Assembly: GCA_913060985.1 (NCBI GenBank)
Contig: CAJXTQ010000044.1
Location: 1 to 5,245 of the forward strand
DNA: 5,245 nucleotides
Source: an uncultured Micrococcales bacterium
GTDB lineage: Bacteria; Actinomycetota; Actinomycetes; Actinomycetales; Microbacteriaceae
Direction of reading: 5' to 3'
This document shows positions 1 to 5,245 of the stretch, in pieces. The first letter of the stretch is position 1. Every line of letters begins with the position of its first letter. The notes under the pieces are model-generated. The model was not told the origin of the DNA and did no database searches. It worked only from the letters and a program-made list of their open reading frames with translations. The translations under genes and the position numbers were made by a program.

Positions 1-102
1 AGAGAAAGCATTCAATCAAAAGCCGCCCTTCGAAGAATATTGATTGAGCATCTGGCAAACTTGGACCGAGCTCTGAGTTGTCAAAAAAGATTGGAGAGCT
101 AG
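1..102 (+). CDS. pepN: C-terminal end of upstream gene, probably aminopeptidase N (partial)
   Basis: Frame 1 is open from the window edge to a TAG at 100-102 and encodes the last 33 residues of a protein that begins outside the window. The visible piece, with AALRRILIEH followed by LDRAL, resembles the end of the ERAP1-like C-terminal helical domain of actinobacterial aminopeptidase N, a zinc metallopeptidase that removes N-terminal residues from peptides in the cytoplasm. That domain commonly finishes with an ALRR...E...RAL pattern. The catalytic HExxH region is not in the window, so the call rests on a short match plus context: in M. tuberculosis, from memory, pepN lies a few genes upstream of glbO. 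The stop codon is followed directly by the mscS ATG, which implies co-transcription. That a gene ends here is fairly certain; its identity is only probable. Confidence 0.55.
   Translation, partial: RESIQSKAALRRILIEHLANLDRALSCQKRLES
93..98 (+). promoter_or_regulatory. Ribosome-binding site of mscS
   Basis: GGAGAG lies with its GGAG core at 93-96, six bases before the ATG at 103. It sits inside the last codons of the upstream gene. This good Shine-Dalgarno match fixes the mscS start, even though the start codon abuts the preceding TAG. Confidence 0.75.
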
Positions 103-960
103 ATGGATTTCCAGCAATTTATCCAAGATTGGGAGCCATTAATCCGAATCACTTTCATTGTTGTCGGAGCGATAGTTCTCACATTGGTTCTAAGAGCTAG
201 CTCGAGACGAATCGTCAACGCGATTATCACAGGCGTCAACACTCATGCCCGAGAAGTTGCGGACAAACTCGTTGAAGAACAGCGAATCCTGCAGAGAACA
301 AAAACCATCGCGAGTGTGCTGGATAACTTTTTGCTCTGGGGTATTTCAATCACCGCTGTTGTTATGGTGCTCAGCGAGCTCGGGGTGAACATTGGCGCAC
401 TGATTGCAGTAACTTCAATTCTTGGTGCGGCTATTGGCTTTGGTGCTCAGTCGCTTGTAAAGGATCTGCTCAGCGGAATATTCATTGTCTTTGAGGACCA
501 ATATGGCGTAGGTGACTGGGTAGATGTTGGAGAGGCCAACGGCGAGGTCGAAAAGGTCGGCCTTCGCGTTACCGAGCTCAGAGATGTCCACGGAACGCTC
601 TGGTTTGTAAGAAATGGTGAGATTGTCCGAGTTGGAAACTACACCCAAGACTGGGCTCGAGCACTACTTGATCTTCCATTTAGCTATGAAAACGACATAG
701 ACAAGGTCAACAAGCTCATTGCAGACGTCTCCACCAAGCTGTCCAAAGACCCGCAGTTTGATTCATCAATTCTTGGTGAACCTGAAATATGGGGAATGGA
801 TTATGTGAGTGGAGAGCAGTTTGTTATTCGCGTAGCTTTGACCACGAAGCCATCAAAGCAGTGGGCAGTCACTCGAGAGCTGCGGTCCAGACTGAAAACA
901 GCTTTTGATAAAGAGGGAATCTCTTTGCAGAAGGCAACCCGAATCAACCTTTCCAACTAA
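103..960 (+). CDS. mscS: MscS-family small-conductance mechanosensitive ion channel
   Basis: This 285-residue inner-membrane channel would open under membrane tension to release ions and small solutes during osmotic downshock. Three hydrophobic helices are visible at about residues 12-32, 74-93 and 96-130, the minimal MscS topology. The third carries the Gly/Ala-rich pore helix (GAAIGFGAQSLVKDLLSG, 108-125), followed by FEDQYGVGDWV, where the beta domain begins. The family signature of the beta domain follows: GEVEKVGLRVTELRD (147-161), W167 and NGEI (171-174), with Arg170 where E. coli MscS-type proteins often have Pro. A soluble alpha/beta vestibule domain fills the rest to residue 285, about the usual length. 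The ATG at 103 follows a GGAG motif and abuts the stop of the upstream gene. The gene ends in TAA directly before glbO, so the three are probably one transcript. Physiological gating class cannot be judged from sequence. Confidence 0.95.
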   Translation: MDFQQFIQDWEPLIRITFIVVGAIVLTLVLRASSRRIVNAIITGVNTHAREVADKLVEEQRILQRTKTIASVLDNFLLWGISITAVVMVLSELGVNIGALIAVTSILGAAIGFGAQSLVKDLLSGIFIVFEDQYGVGDWVDVGEANGEVEKVGLRVTELRDVHGTLWFVRNGEIVRVGNYTQDWARALLDLPFSYENDIDKVNKLIADVSTKLSKDPQFDSSILGEPEIWGMDYVSGEQFVIRVALTTKPSKQWAVTRELRSRLKTAFDKEGISLQKATRINLSN

Positions 961-1341
961 TTGGACCAGGAACTTTTCAAGCGTTTGGGTGGTGAAAAAA
1001 CCTTCACCACCATCGCAAGCGTTTTCTATCAGCGGGTAAGCAAGGATCCGGTTTTACACGAGATGTATCCAGAGGAAGATCTCGGGCCTGCTGAAGAAAG
1101 ACTTCGACTGTTCCTTATTCAATACTGGGGTGGGCCAAGTGAATACCAAGAGCTGCGGGGTCATCCACGGCTGAGGATGCGTCATGCTCCCTTCAAGGTC
1201 AACCCCAAAGCAAAGCAACACTGGCTAAAGGCGATGCGTGAAGCAGTTGATGCAGCCAAGCTGAGTGAAGCTGATGATGCGCTGGTTTGGGACTATTTTG
1301 AAAGAGCAGCCCTGGCGATGGTAAATACTTTCGAGGACTAG
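961..1341 (+). CDS. glbO: Group II truncated haemoglobin (trHbO)
   Basis: This 126-residue cytoplasmic haem protein has the 2-over-2 globin fold. Members bind O2, NO and peroxide; proposed roles include NO or peroxide detoxification and redox sensing. The match to the GlbO class is strong: YPEEDLGPAEERLR (36-49), QYWGGP (54-59) and GHPRLRMRHAPF (67-78). Haem-pocket residues fall at the same numbers I recall for M. tuberculosis GlbO: Tyr23 (B10), Tyr36 (CD1), proximal His75 (F8) and Trp88 (G8). This supports the TTG at 961 as the true start; no earlier start exists because TAA occupies 958-960, and the next in-frame TTG (985) would remove the first helix. There is no Shine-Dalgarno motif in the preceding 20 bases, so translation is probably coupled to mscS. 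The TAG stop overlaps the stop of the convergent gene. Confidence 0.96.
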   Translation: MDQELFKRLGGEKTFTTIASVFYQRVSKDPVLHEMYPEEDLGPAEERLRLFLIQYWGGPSEYQELRGHPRLRMRHAPFKVNPKAKQHWLKAMREAVDAAKLSEADDALVWDYFERAALAMVNTFED

Positions 1342-1991
1342 GAGATCCTGGTTGATTCTCTGGTGATGACGTGGCCGTAGCTTGTTGATAGTCGAAGCCA
1401 GTTTTTGTTCTTATAAGCCTTAACATTCTCACCCTTGACCAAAAAACCAAGTCCGGCCATAGCAAAAGCGGCCGCTCCGGGAAGCATCAATCCGATATCC
1501 ACGGGTCTAGACCAAATCTGCGCTCGAATTCTTGCCGCGACCGGTCCACCGACTGAATCTGGTAGCGACTCGGCCACGTCCTTGATGCCTTTTTTGGCCC
1601 ACTCGCTGACCTGTTCATCTGAGTATTCAACCACCGCCTCCCAGCCATTTCTGGGTGCTGAAATTCCAGTCCAGGATGCTGGCTTGTGGTCAATGGGCAA
1701 TTCCAGTTGAAGGCTTTCCTCAGCCTTAGGAAGTCTTTGCAAGACCTCTCCAAGGAGCACAACTGAATCAACCTCGGTTGGGCTTGCAAGCTTGATAGTC
1801 CTCATACCAATGGCGGTTGGGCCGTCTGCAAAAAGACTTGATGTAAATATTGGCGCTACCGAAACAGCTAGAACATCCCCAAATGCTCGGAATCGAACCA
1901 CCCCATCCTCGTCCATCTTTTTGGCCCTTGAGAGGAAATTAATCAGATCAATTGCCTGATTGGGAGATTGCAGTAAAAGTGGCTGGTTCAT
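1338..1991 (-). CDS. Conserved actinobacterial protein of unknown function
   Basis: I cannot assign a function. The 217-residue product lacks a signal peptide and a clear membrane helix, so it is probably cytosolic. Residues about 30-100 alternate hydrophobic and polar residues like a beta-rich domain (RFRAFGDVLAVSVAP at 33-47; GMRTIKLASP at 62-71). A second part holds SWTGISAPRNGWE (106-118), then a probable helix EQVSEWAKKGIKDVAESLP (126-144), VAARIRAQIWSRPV (151-164), an Ala/Gly-rich stretch (LPGAAAFAMAGLGFL, 170-184) and a basic end NWLRLSTSYGHVITR (197-211). The block W-x-G-x-S-x-P-R-x-GW-E and the WxRLST..GHV.xR tail resemble an uncharacterised family I recall across Actinobacteria; M. 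tuberculosis Rv2474c lies in the matching interval and is a candidate orthologue to test. The ATG at 1989-1991 has AGAGG four bases upstream. It is divergent from tesB and convergent with glbO. Confidence 0.88.
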   Translation of the reverse strand: MNQPLLLQSPNQAIDLINFLSRAKKMDEDGVVRFRAFGDVLAVSVAPIFTSSLFADGPTAIGMRTIKLASPTEVDSVVLLGEVLQRLPKAEESLQLELPIDHKPASWTGISAPRNGWEAVVEYSDEQVSEWAKKGIKDVAESLPDSVGGPVAARIRAQIWSRPVDIGLMLPGAAAFAMAGLGFLVKGENVKAYKNKNWLRLSTSYGHVITRESTRIS

Positions 1992-2027
1992 CAGACCTCT
2001 AAACTAATGCAAGGAAAGCCAACTCTT
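1992..2027. promoter_or_regulatory. Very short divergent intergenic region
   Basis: Thirty-six bases separate the start codons of the hypothetical gene (leftward) and tesB (rightward). It carries the AGAGG ribosome-binding site of the leftward gene (complement of 1996-2000) and the AAGGA of tesB (2011-2015). I find no convincing -35/-10 pair on either strand, so promoter elements must extend into the neighbouring coding regions or leaders must be very short. That promoters lie here is inferred only from the divergent layout. Confidence 0.45.
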
Positions 2028-2888
2028 ATGAATCATTCACCAATTACTCAGCTAAAGCAGACACTGGAACTTACCCAACTTGAGGAAAACAAGTTTCAGG
2101 GAAAAAGTCTATGGATGCCCCATGGGCGAGTTTTTGGTGGTCAGGTAATGGCACAGGCCTTGGCGGCCGCAACGAGGACGGTTGAGAACTCTCGACCCGT
2201 TCATTCGCTTCACGGCTATTTCTTGCGACCTGGGGATGTTGAACAGGAGATCACCTTTGATGTGGAGATTCTGAGGGACGGAAGGTCTTTCAGTGCCAGA
2301 CGAGTTCAGGCAATTCAGAAAGAGAAGGTGATCTTCTCAATGATTTCAAGCTTCCAGACTTCTGAACCCGGAGTTGATCACCAAATGGACCTAACCGGTG
2401 AAAACGGGGATCCGGAAAAACTCCCGTCGGCCAGCGAAATTCTTGGAGATATTGATCATCCAAGTGCTCAGTATTGGGCTAATTCCAGACCCTTTGATAT
2501 CCGTCACTTTCCAGATGATTTGTACTTGAAGGTCAAAACCAAGCAGCCAAGCCAGACCGTTTGGCTAAAAACAAGAGAGCCGATTGATCTTGCCGCTGAG
2601 CTTCATCCAGCCGCACTTGCATTCGCAAGTGATTACACAATTTTGGAATCTGGCCTGAGAAATCACGGCATCAGTTGGGCTCACCCTGGAATGGCAAGTG
2701 CTTCTCTGGACCATGCCATGTGGTTTCACCGACCTGTGGACATAAACAGGTGGATGCTTTATCAGCAGGAGTCACCATCCGCCCAGGGTTCGAGAAACCT
2801 AAACCTGGGAAAGATCTATCAAGACGGAGTCTTGGTGGCAACTGTGGCTCAAGAAGGAATGTTGAGAATTCCAGAGTTCTCCGATTAG
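2028..2888 (+). CDS. tesB: Acyl-CoA thioesterase II
   Basis: TesB hydrolyses medium- and long-chain acyl-CoA to free fatty acid and CoA in the cytoplasm. Two hot-dog domains are visible. The N-terminal one has RVFGGQVMAQALAAA (34-48), HGYFLRPGD (62-70) and LRDGRSFSARRVQAIQ (82-97); the C-terminal one has LAFASDYTIL (197-206), LDHAMWFHRP (227-236) and DGVLVATVAQEGMLR (266-280). The catalytic residues of E. coli TesB (Asp204, Thr228, Gln278) align with Asp202, Ser226 and Gln275, so the middle one is Ser instead of Thr. I start at ATG 2028, giving 286 residues, the length of E. coli TesB. An in-frame ATG at 2007 would add seven residues but has no ribosome-binding site; AAGGA at 2011-2015 precedes 2028, with a rather long 12-base spacing. 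The TAG stop overlaps the ettA stop on the other strand. Confidence 0.95.
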   Translation: MNHSPITQLKQTLELTQLEENKFQGKSLWMPHGRVFGGQVMAQALAAATRTVENSRPVHSLHGYFLRPGDVEQEITFDVEILRDGRSFSARRVQAIQKEKVIFSMISSFQTSEPGVDHQMDLTGENGDPEKLPSASEILGDIDHPSAQYWANSRPFDIRHFPDDLYLKVKTKQPSQTVWLKTREPIDLAAELHPAALAFASDYTILESGLRNHGISWAHPGMASASLDHAMWFHRPVDINRWMLYQQESPSAQGSRNLNLGKIYQDGVLVATVAQEGMLRIPEFSD

Positions 2889-4567
2889 TCCCTGGTGAGT
2901 CGCCTATAGGTTGTCCGGTGGGGCTTCGCTGCCTCTTCACCCAATCTCTCAATCTTGTTCTCTTCATAGGACTGGAAGTTACCCTCAAACCAATACCAAT
3001 TGTCAGGGTTTTCCTCTGTTCCCTCGTAAGCGAGTATGTGTGTTGCAACGCGGTCTAAGAACCACCTGTCGTGAGTGATTACCACCGCACACCCAGGGAA
3101 TTCCTCCAGGGCGTTTTCTAGGCTGCCGAGAGTCTCCACATCCAGATCATTTGTCGGCTCATCGAGAAGCAGTAGGTTTCCACCTTGCTTCAGAGTCAGT
3201 GCCAAATTAAGCCTGTTGCGCTCTCCTCCAGACAAAACGCCGGCTGGCTTTTGCTGGTCCGGGCCTTTGAATCCAAAGGCGGCAACATAAGCTCTGGATG
3301 GCATTTCAACATTTCCAACCTGGATGTAATCAAGGCCATCGGAAACTACTTCCCAAAGCGATTTCTTCGGGTCAATTCCAGCTCTCGCCTGATCTACGTA
3401 ACTGATTTTCACGGTCTCGCCAATTTTTAGGTTTCCGCTGTCAATCTCCTCCAGGCCAACAATGCACTTGAACAATGTGGACTTACCAACACCATTTGGC
3501 CCAATAACTCCAACTATTCCGTTTCTTGGGAGAGTGAAACTCAGATCTGAGAAAAGAGACCTGCCATCAAATCCTTTGGCAATGTTTTCAGCATTGATCA
3601 CGACATCACCAAGTCTTGGTCCGGGAGGAATCTGGATTTCCTCAAAATCAAGCTTCCTGGTCTTATCCGCCTCGGCAGCCATTTCCTCATATCGGGCAAG
3701 ACGAGCCTTGGACTTGGTTTGCTTAGCTTTGGGTGATGATCTCACCCACTCGAGCTCGTCTTTCAGGCGCTTAGCCATCTTGGCGTCTTTTTTGCCCTGC
3801 ACCTGCAGTCTCTCCTGCTTTTTCTCCAGGTAGGTGCTGTAGTTGCCCTCGTACGGATAGGCCCGACCGCGATCCAACTCCAAAATCCACTCTGCAACGT
3901 TGTCTAGGAAGTACCTATCGTGAGTTACCGCCAAAACGGCACCGGGATACTTGGCCAAGTGCTGCTCAAGCCACAAAACACTCTCAGCATCGAGGTGGTT
4001 GGTTGGCTCGTCCAAAAGGAGGAGGTCAGGTTTTTCCAAAAGCAGCTTACAAAGCGCCACCCTTCTTCTTTCTCCCCCTGAAAGATGAGTCACTGGAGAA
4101 TCGCTGGGCGGGCAGCGAAGAGCATCCATCGCCTGCTCCAGCTGATTTTCCAAATCCCACGCATCCAGGTGGTCGATTTCCTCCTGAAGCTTTCCCATTT
4201 CCTCAAGCAGCGAATCATAATCGGCGTCTGGGTTGGCAAGCTCTTCGGAAATTTGATTGAAGCGGTCAATCTTGGCGATTGTTCCAGCAACAGCCTCCTG
4301 CACGTTTCCCAGGACTGTCTTCTCCTCGTTGAGAGGGGGCTCCTGCAGCAAAATCCCAACTGTGTGCCCCGGCGAGAGCCGAGCCTCTCCGTTACTTGGC
4401 TGATCAAGCCCGGCCATAATTTTCAAAACCGATGACTTTCCGGCGCCATTGGGGCCGACAACACCGATTTTTGCACCTGGGTAAAAAGCAAGGGTTACGT
4501 CATCGAGGATGACTTTGTCTCCATGTGCTTTTCGGGCACCGATCATTTGATAGATAAATTCAGCCAT
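2885..4567 (-). CDS. ettA: Energy-dependent translational throttle protein EttA (ABC-F ATPase)
   Basis: EttA is a soluble twin-ABC protein that binds the ribosomal E site and, according to ATP/ADP state, gates entry into elongation. The 560-residue length matches E. coli EttA (555). The first ABC domain has Walker A GPNGAGKS (38-45), an EttA-type arm insertion around 95-140, signature LSGGERRR (162-169), Walker B LLLLDEPTNHLD (182-193, catalytic Glu187) and switch His216. The basic, coiled linker that contacts P-site tRNA spans about 243-320. The second has GPNGVGKS (356-363), LSGGERNR (445-452), LLLLDEPTNDLD (465-476, Glu470) and His499. There are no transmembrane segments, so it is not a transporter. 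ATG 4565-4567 is preceded by GGAAAG at six bases. It lies 50 bases downstream of ssb on the same strand, probably in one transcript, and ends inside the tesB stop. Confidence 0.97.
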   Translation of the reverse strand: MAEFIYQMIGARKAHGDKVILDDVTLAFYPGAKIGVVGPNGAGKSSVLKIMAGLDQPSNGEARLSPGHTVGILLQEPPLNEEKTVLGNVQEAVAGTIAKIDRFNQISEELANPDADYDSLLEEMGKLQEEIDHLDAWDLENQLEQAMDALRCPPSDSPVTHLSGGERRRVALCKLLLEKPDLLLLDEPTNHLDAESVLWLEQHLAKYPGAVLAVTHDRYFLDNVAEWILELDRGRAYPYEGNYSTYLEKKQERLQVQGKKDAKMAKRLKDELEWVRSSPKAKQTKSKARLARYEEMAAEADKTRKLDFEEIQIPPGPRLGDVVINAENIAKGFDGRSLFSDLSFTLPRNGIVGVIGPNGVGKSTLFKCIVGLEEIDSGNLKIGETVKISYVDQARAGIDPKKSLWEVVSDGLDYIQVGNVEMPSRAYVAAFGFKGPDQQKPAGVLSGGERNRLNLALTLKQGGNLLLLDEPTNDLDVETLGSLENALEEFPGCAVVITHDRWFLDRVATHILAYEGTEENPDNWYWFEGNFQSYEENKIERLGEEAAKPHRTTYRRLTRD

Positions 4568-4617
4568 TAATAACTTTCCAATTTCGAAGCAACGATTGGA
4601 AATTGTAGCTGAGATGG
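4568..4617 (-). promoter_or_regulatory. ettA leader with hairpin covering its ribosome-binding site
   Basis: The 50-base gap between ssb and ettA contains an inverted repeat. On + coordinates TTTCCAAT (4575-4582) and ATTGGAAA (4595-4602) are perfect complements around a 12-base loop. In the leftward mRNA the 3' arm includes most of the ettA Shine-Dalgarno GGAAAG (complement of 4574-4579), so folding would hide it. A shifted pairing, CAATTTC with GAAATTG (complements of 4598-4604 and 4579-4585), is also possible and would free part of the motif. No U-run follows, so it is not a standard terminator. Regulation is inferred; the repeat itself is visible. Confidence 0.5.
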
Positions 4618-5016
4618 CTAGCTGGCTGCTTGAGTAAGCTCCTCTGAGTCTTGGGTCTGGTAAACATTTCGCTCGAATACACTGGTCCCCCAGCTGAGGT
4701 CGTGGCCAATACCAATTGCCTCTATCTCAACGGTGGTTCCAGTTTTCTCACCGTTGTCCCAGTCTCTGACCCTCAGCCTTCCTTGCAAAACAACTCGGTT
4801 TCCTTTTTCCAAGCTCGAGGCCATATTCTCGGCAATTCTTCTGAATCCAACCACGGTATACCAATTCACATTTGAGTCCTCCCACTGGGCGAGCTCACGG
4901 TTGAACCTTCTTGCGGAACTGACCAATCTAAATGAAGTCAGCTGATGACCATCCTTTGTGGTCACGCTTCTGGGTGTAGTTGCAACTAGTCCTTGAAGAG
5001 AAATTAGTTCTTGCAT
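4618..5016 (-). CDS. ssb: Single-stranded DNA-binding protein paralogue, short form without acidic tip
   Basis: This 132-residue protein has one OB-fold that binds single-stranded DNA, covering about residues 4-105. Conserved features are SFRLVSSARR (28-37), NWYTVVGFRRIAENM (51-65) and KGNRVVLQGRLRVRDW (71-86). Trp52, Phe58 and Trp86 align with the DNA-stacking Trp54, Phe60 and Trp88 of E. coli SSB. The tail is short (about residues 110-132) and ends TQAAS, lacking the DDDIPF-type acidic tip through which the main replicative SSB recruits partners. It is therefore probably a second, accessory SSB; an SSB paralogue next to EttA also occurs in M. tuberculosis (Rv2478c/Rv2477c, from memory). The ATG at 5014-5016 has AAAGGA six bases upstream (complement of 5023-5028). 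Its cellular role, perhaps recombination, repair or DNA uptake, cannot be read from sequence. Confidence 0.93.
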   Translation of the reverse strand: MQELISLQGLVATTPRSVTTKDGHQLTSFRLVSSARRFNRELAQWEDSNVNWYTVVGFRRIAENMASSLEKGNRVVLQGRLRVRDWDNGEKTGTTVEIEAIGIGHDLSWGTSVFERNVYQTQDSEELTQAAS

Positions 5017-5114
5017 GATCTGTCCTTTCGATTTGCATCGATTTTGGAACAGCGGAACTCGTAAGTTCTTCGAGATCTTGCCAGTTGTTGATAAGTGGTT
5101 AGTTTTGCTACTTG
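5017..5114 (-). promoter_or_regulatory. ssb upstream region with small dyad
   Basis: This 98-base gap between the msrA stop and the ssb start is the longest non-coding stretch in the window and the likeliest place for an ssb-ettA promoter. It holds a perfect dyad, GAACT-CGTA-AGTTC (5055-5068), centred about 45 bases before the ssb start, and two CGATTT copies (5029-5034 and 5039-5044) ten bases apart, next to the ribosome-binding site. I see no clear -35/-10 pair. The dyad is too short and lacks a T-run, so it is not a convincing msrA terminator. Confidence 0.4.
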
Positions 5115-5245
5115 TTAGCGCATCAATGATGCAAAGTTTGCCCTAACCTTTGCAACCTTCGGAGACACAACCGCAAGGCAGTACCCCTGATTCGGGTTTT
5201 TTGCGAAGTAATCCTGGTGATAGCTCTCCGCTTCATAAAAAACAT
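5115..5245 (-). CDS. msrA: Peptide-methionine (S)-S-oxide reductase MsrA, C-terminal end (partial)
   Basis: Reading leftward from the window edge, 42 residues run to a TAA (complement of 5115-5117). They contain FYEAESYHQDYFAKNPNQGY followed by Cys and VSPKVAKVR. This is the typical MsrA C-terminus: the conserved AExYHQxY segment near the active site and the GYC recycling cysteine, which reduces the sulfenic acid or disulfide formed on the catalytic Cys. The N-terminal GCFWG active-site motif lies outside the window. The enzyme uses thioredoxin to reduce methionine-S-sulfoxide in proteins and free methionine. It is co-directional with ssb and ettA, but the 98-base gap leaves shared transcription uncertain. 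Confidence 0.93.
   Translation of the reverse strand, partial: VFYEAESYHQDYFAKNPNQGYCLAVVSPKVAKVRANFASLMR

Noticed and set aside
1199..1465. 88-codon open frame on the minus strand across the glbO end and the start of the next gene
   Set aside because: It overlaps two well-supported genes, has no ribosome-binding site support, and its composition (many Pro, Ser, His, Leu) looks like an out-of-frame translation.
2671..3058. Two overlapping open frames of about 125 codons on opposite strands spanning the tesB/ettA junction
   Set aside because: Both lie over coding sequence with clear TesB and EttA motifs. Their products are rich in Arg, Ser, Pro and Cys and show no recognisable domain.
4003..4435. 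Long open frames antisense to and out of frame with ettA
   Set aside because: They mirror the codon structure of ettA and lack supporting start signals or motifs.
2885..4567. ABC transporter ATPase or antibiotic-resistance ABC-F protein
   Set aside because: There is no membrane partner or transmembrane segment, and the arm insertion, linker and 560-residue length fit EttA better than resistance-type ABC-F proteins.
4575..4602. Rho-independent terminator between ssb and ettA
   Set aside because: The stem is A/U-rich and is followed on the transcribed strand by GTTATTA and the ettA ATG, not a U-run, so a leader structure fits better.
5055..5068. LexA/SOS box upstream of ssb
   Set aside because: The half-sites GAAC and GTTC are present, but spacing is six, not the four bases of the known operator, so I list it only as an unexplained dyad.
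1..5245. Defence, mobile or other undescribed multi-gene system
   Set aside because: All genes are recognisable core functions or a conserved hypothetical. There are no terminal repeats, integrase, transposase or toxin-antitoxin-like pairs, and no obvious shift in composition.

Overview
The window looks like a compact piece of an actinobacterial chromosome. By eye its G+C is close to half, low for the phylum. Together with abutting or overlapping gene ends, this suggests a streamlined aquatic lineage such as the freshwater Luna-type Microbacteriaceae. The lineage is inferred from protein flavour (group II haemoglobin, a conserved actinobacterial hypothetical protein, an EttA/SSB pair) and gene density; there is no rRNA or other marker. 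From memory, the order pepN ... glbO ... EttA ... SSB paralogue also occurs in Mycobacterium tuberculosis (about Rv2467 to Rv2478c), so the locus appears to be an old actinobacterial neighbourhood.

Layout. Positions 1-1341 (+) hold the tail of an upstream gene (probably aminopeptidase N), an MscS-family mechanosensitive channel and a group II truncated haemoglobin (GlbO). All three lie in one reading frame, separated only by single stop codons. Positions 1338-1991 (-) encode a conserved actinobacterial protein of unknown function, convergent with glbO and sharing a CTAG stop palindrome. Positions 2028-2888 (+) encode an acyl-CoA thioesterase II (TesB), divergent from the hypothetical gene across only 36 bases. 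Positions 2885-5245 (-) form a likely co-directional unit transcribed leftward: the C-terminal end of MsrA, an SSB paralogue without an acidic tip, and the ABC-F translation factor EttA, which ends inside the tesB stop codon.

Functions. The set is mainly housekeeping and stress physiology: osmotic release (MscS), oxygen/NO/peroxide chemistry at a haem (GlbO), acyl-CoA hydrolysis (TesB), repair of oxidised methionine (MsrA), single-stranded DNA binding (SSB) and energy-dependent gating of translation (EttA). Nothing indicates one pathway joining all of them.

I see no RNA genes, mobile elements, CRISPR arrays or long repeats, and I do not find a convincing new multi-gene system. The points most worth a second look are the single-frame, zero-gap chain at the left, the doubly overlapping convergent ends, a hairpin that would cover the ettA ribosome-binding site, and a dyad upstream of ssb.
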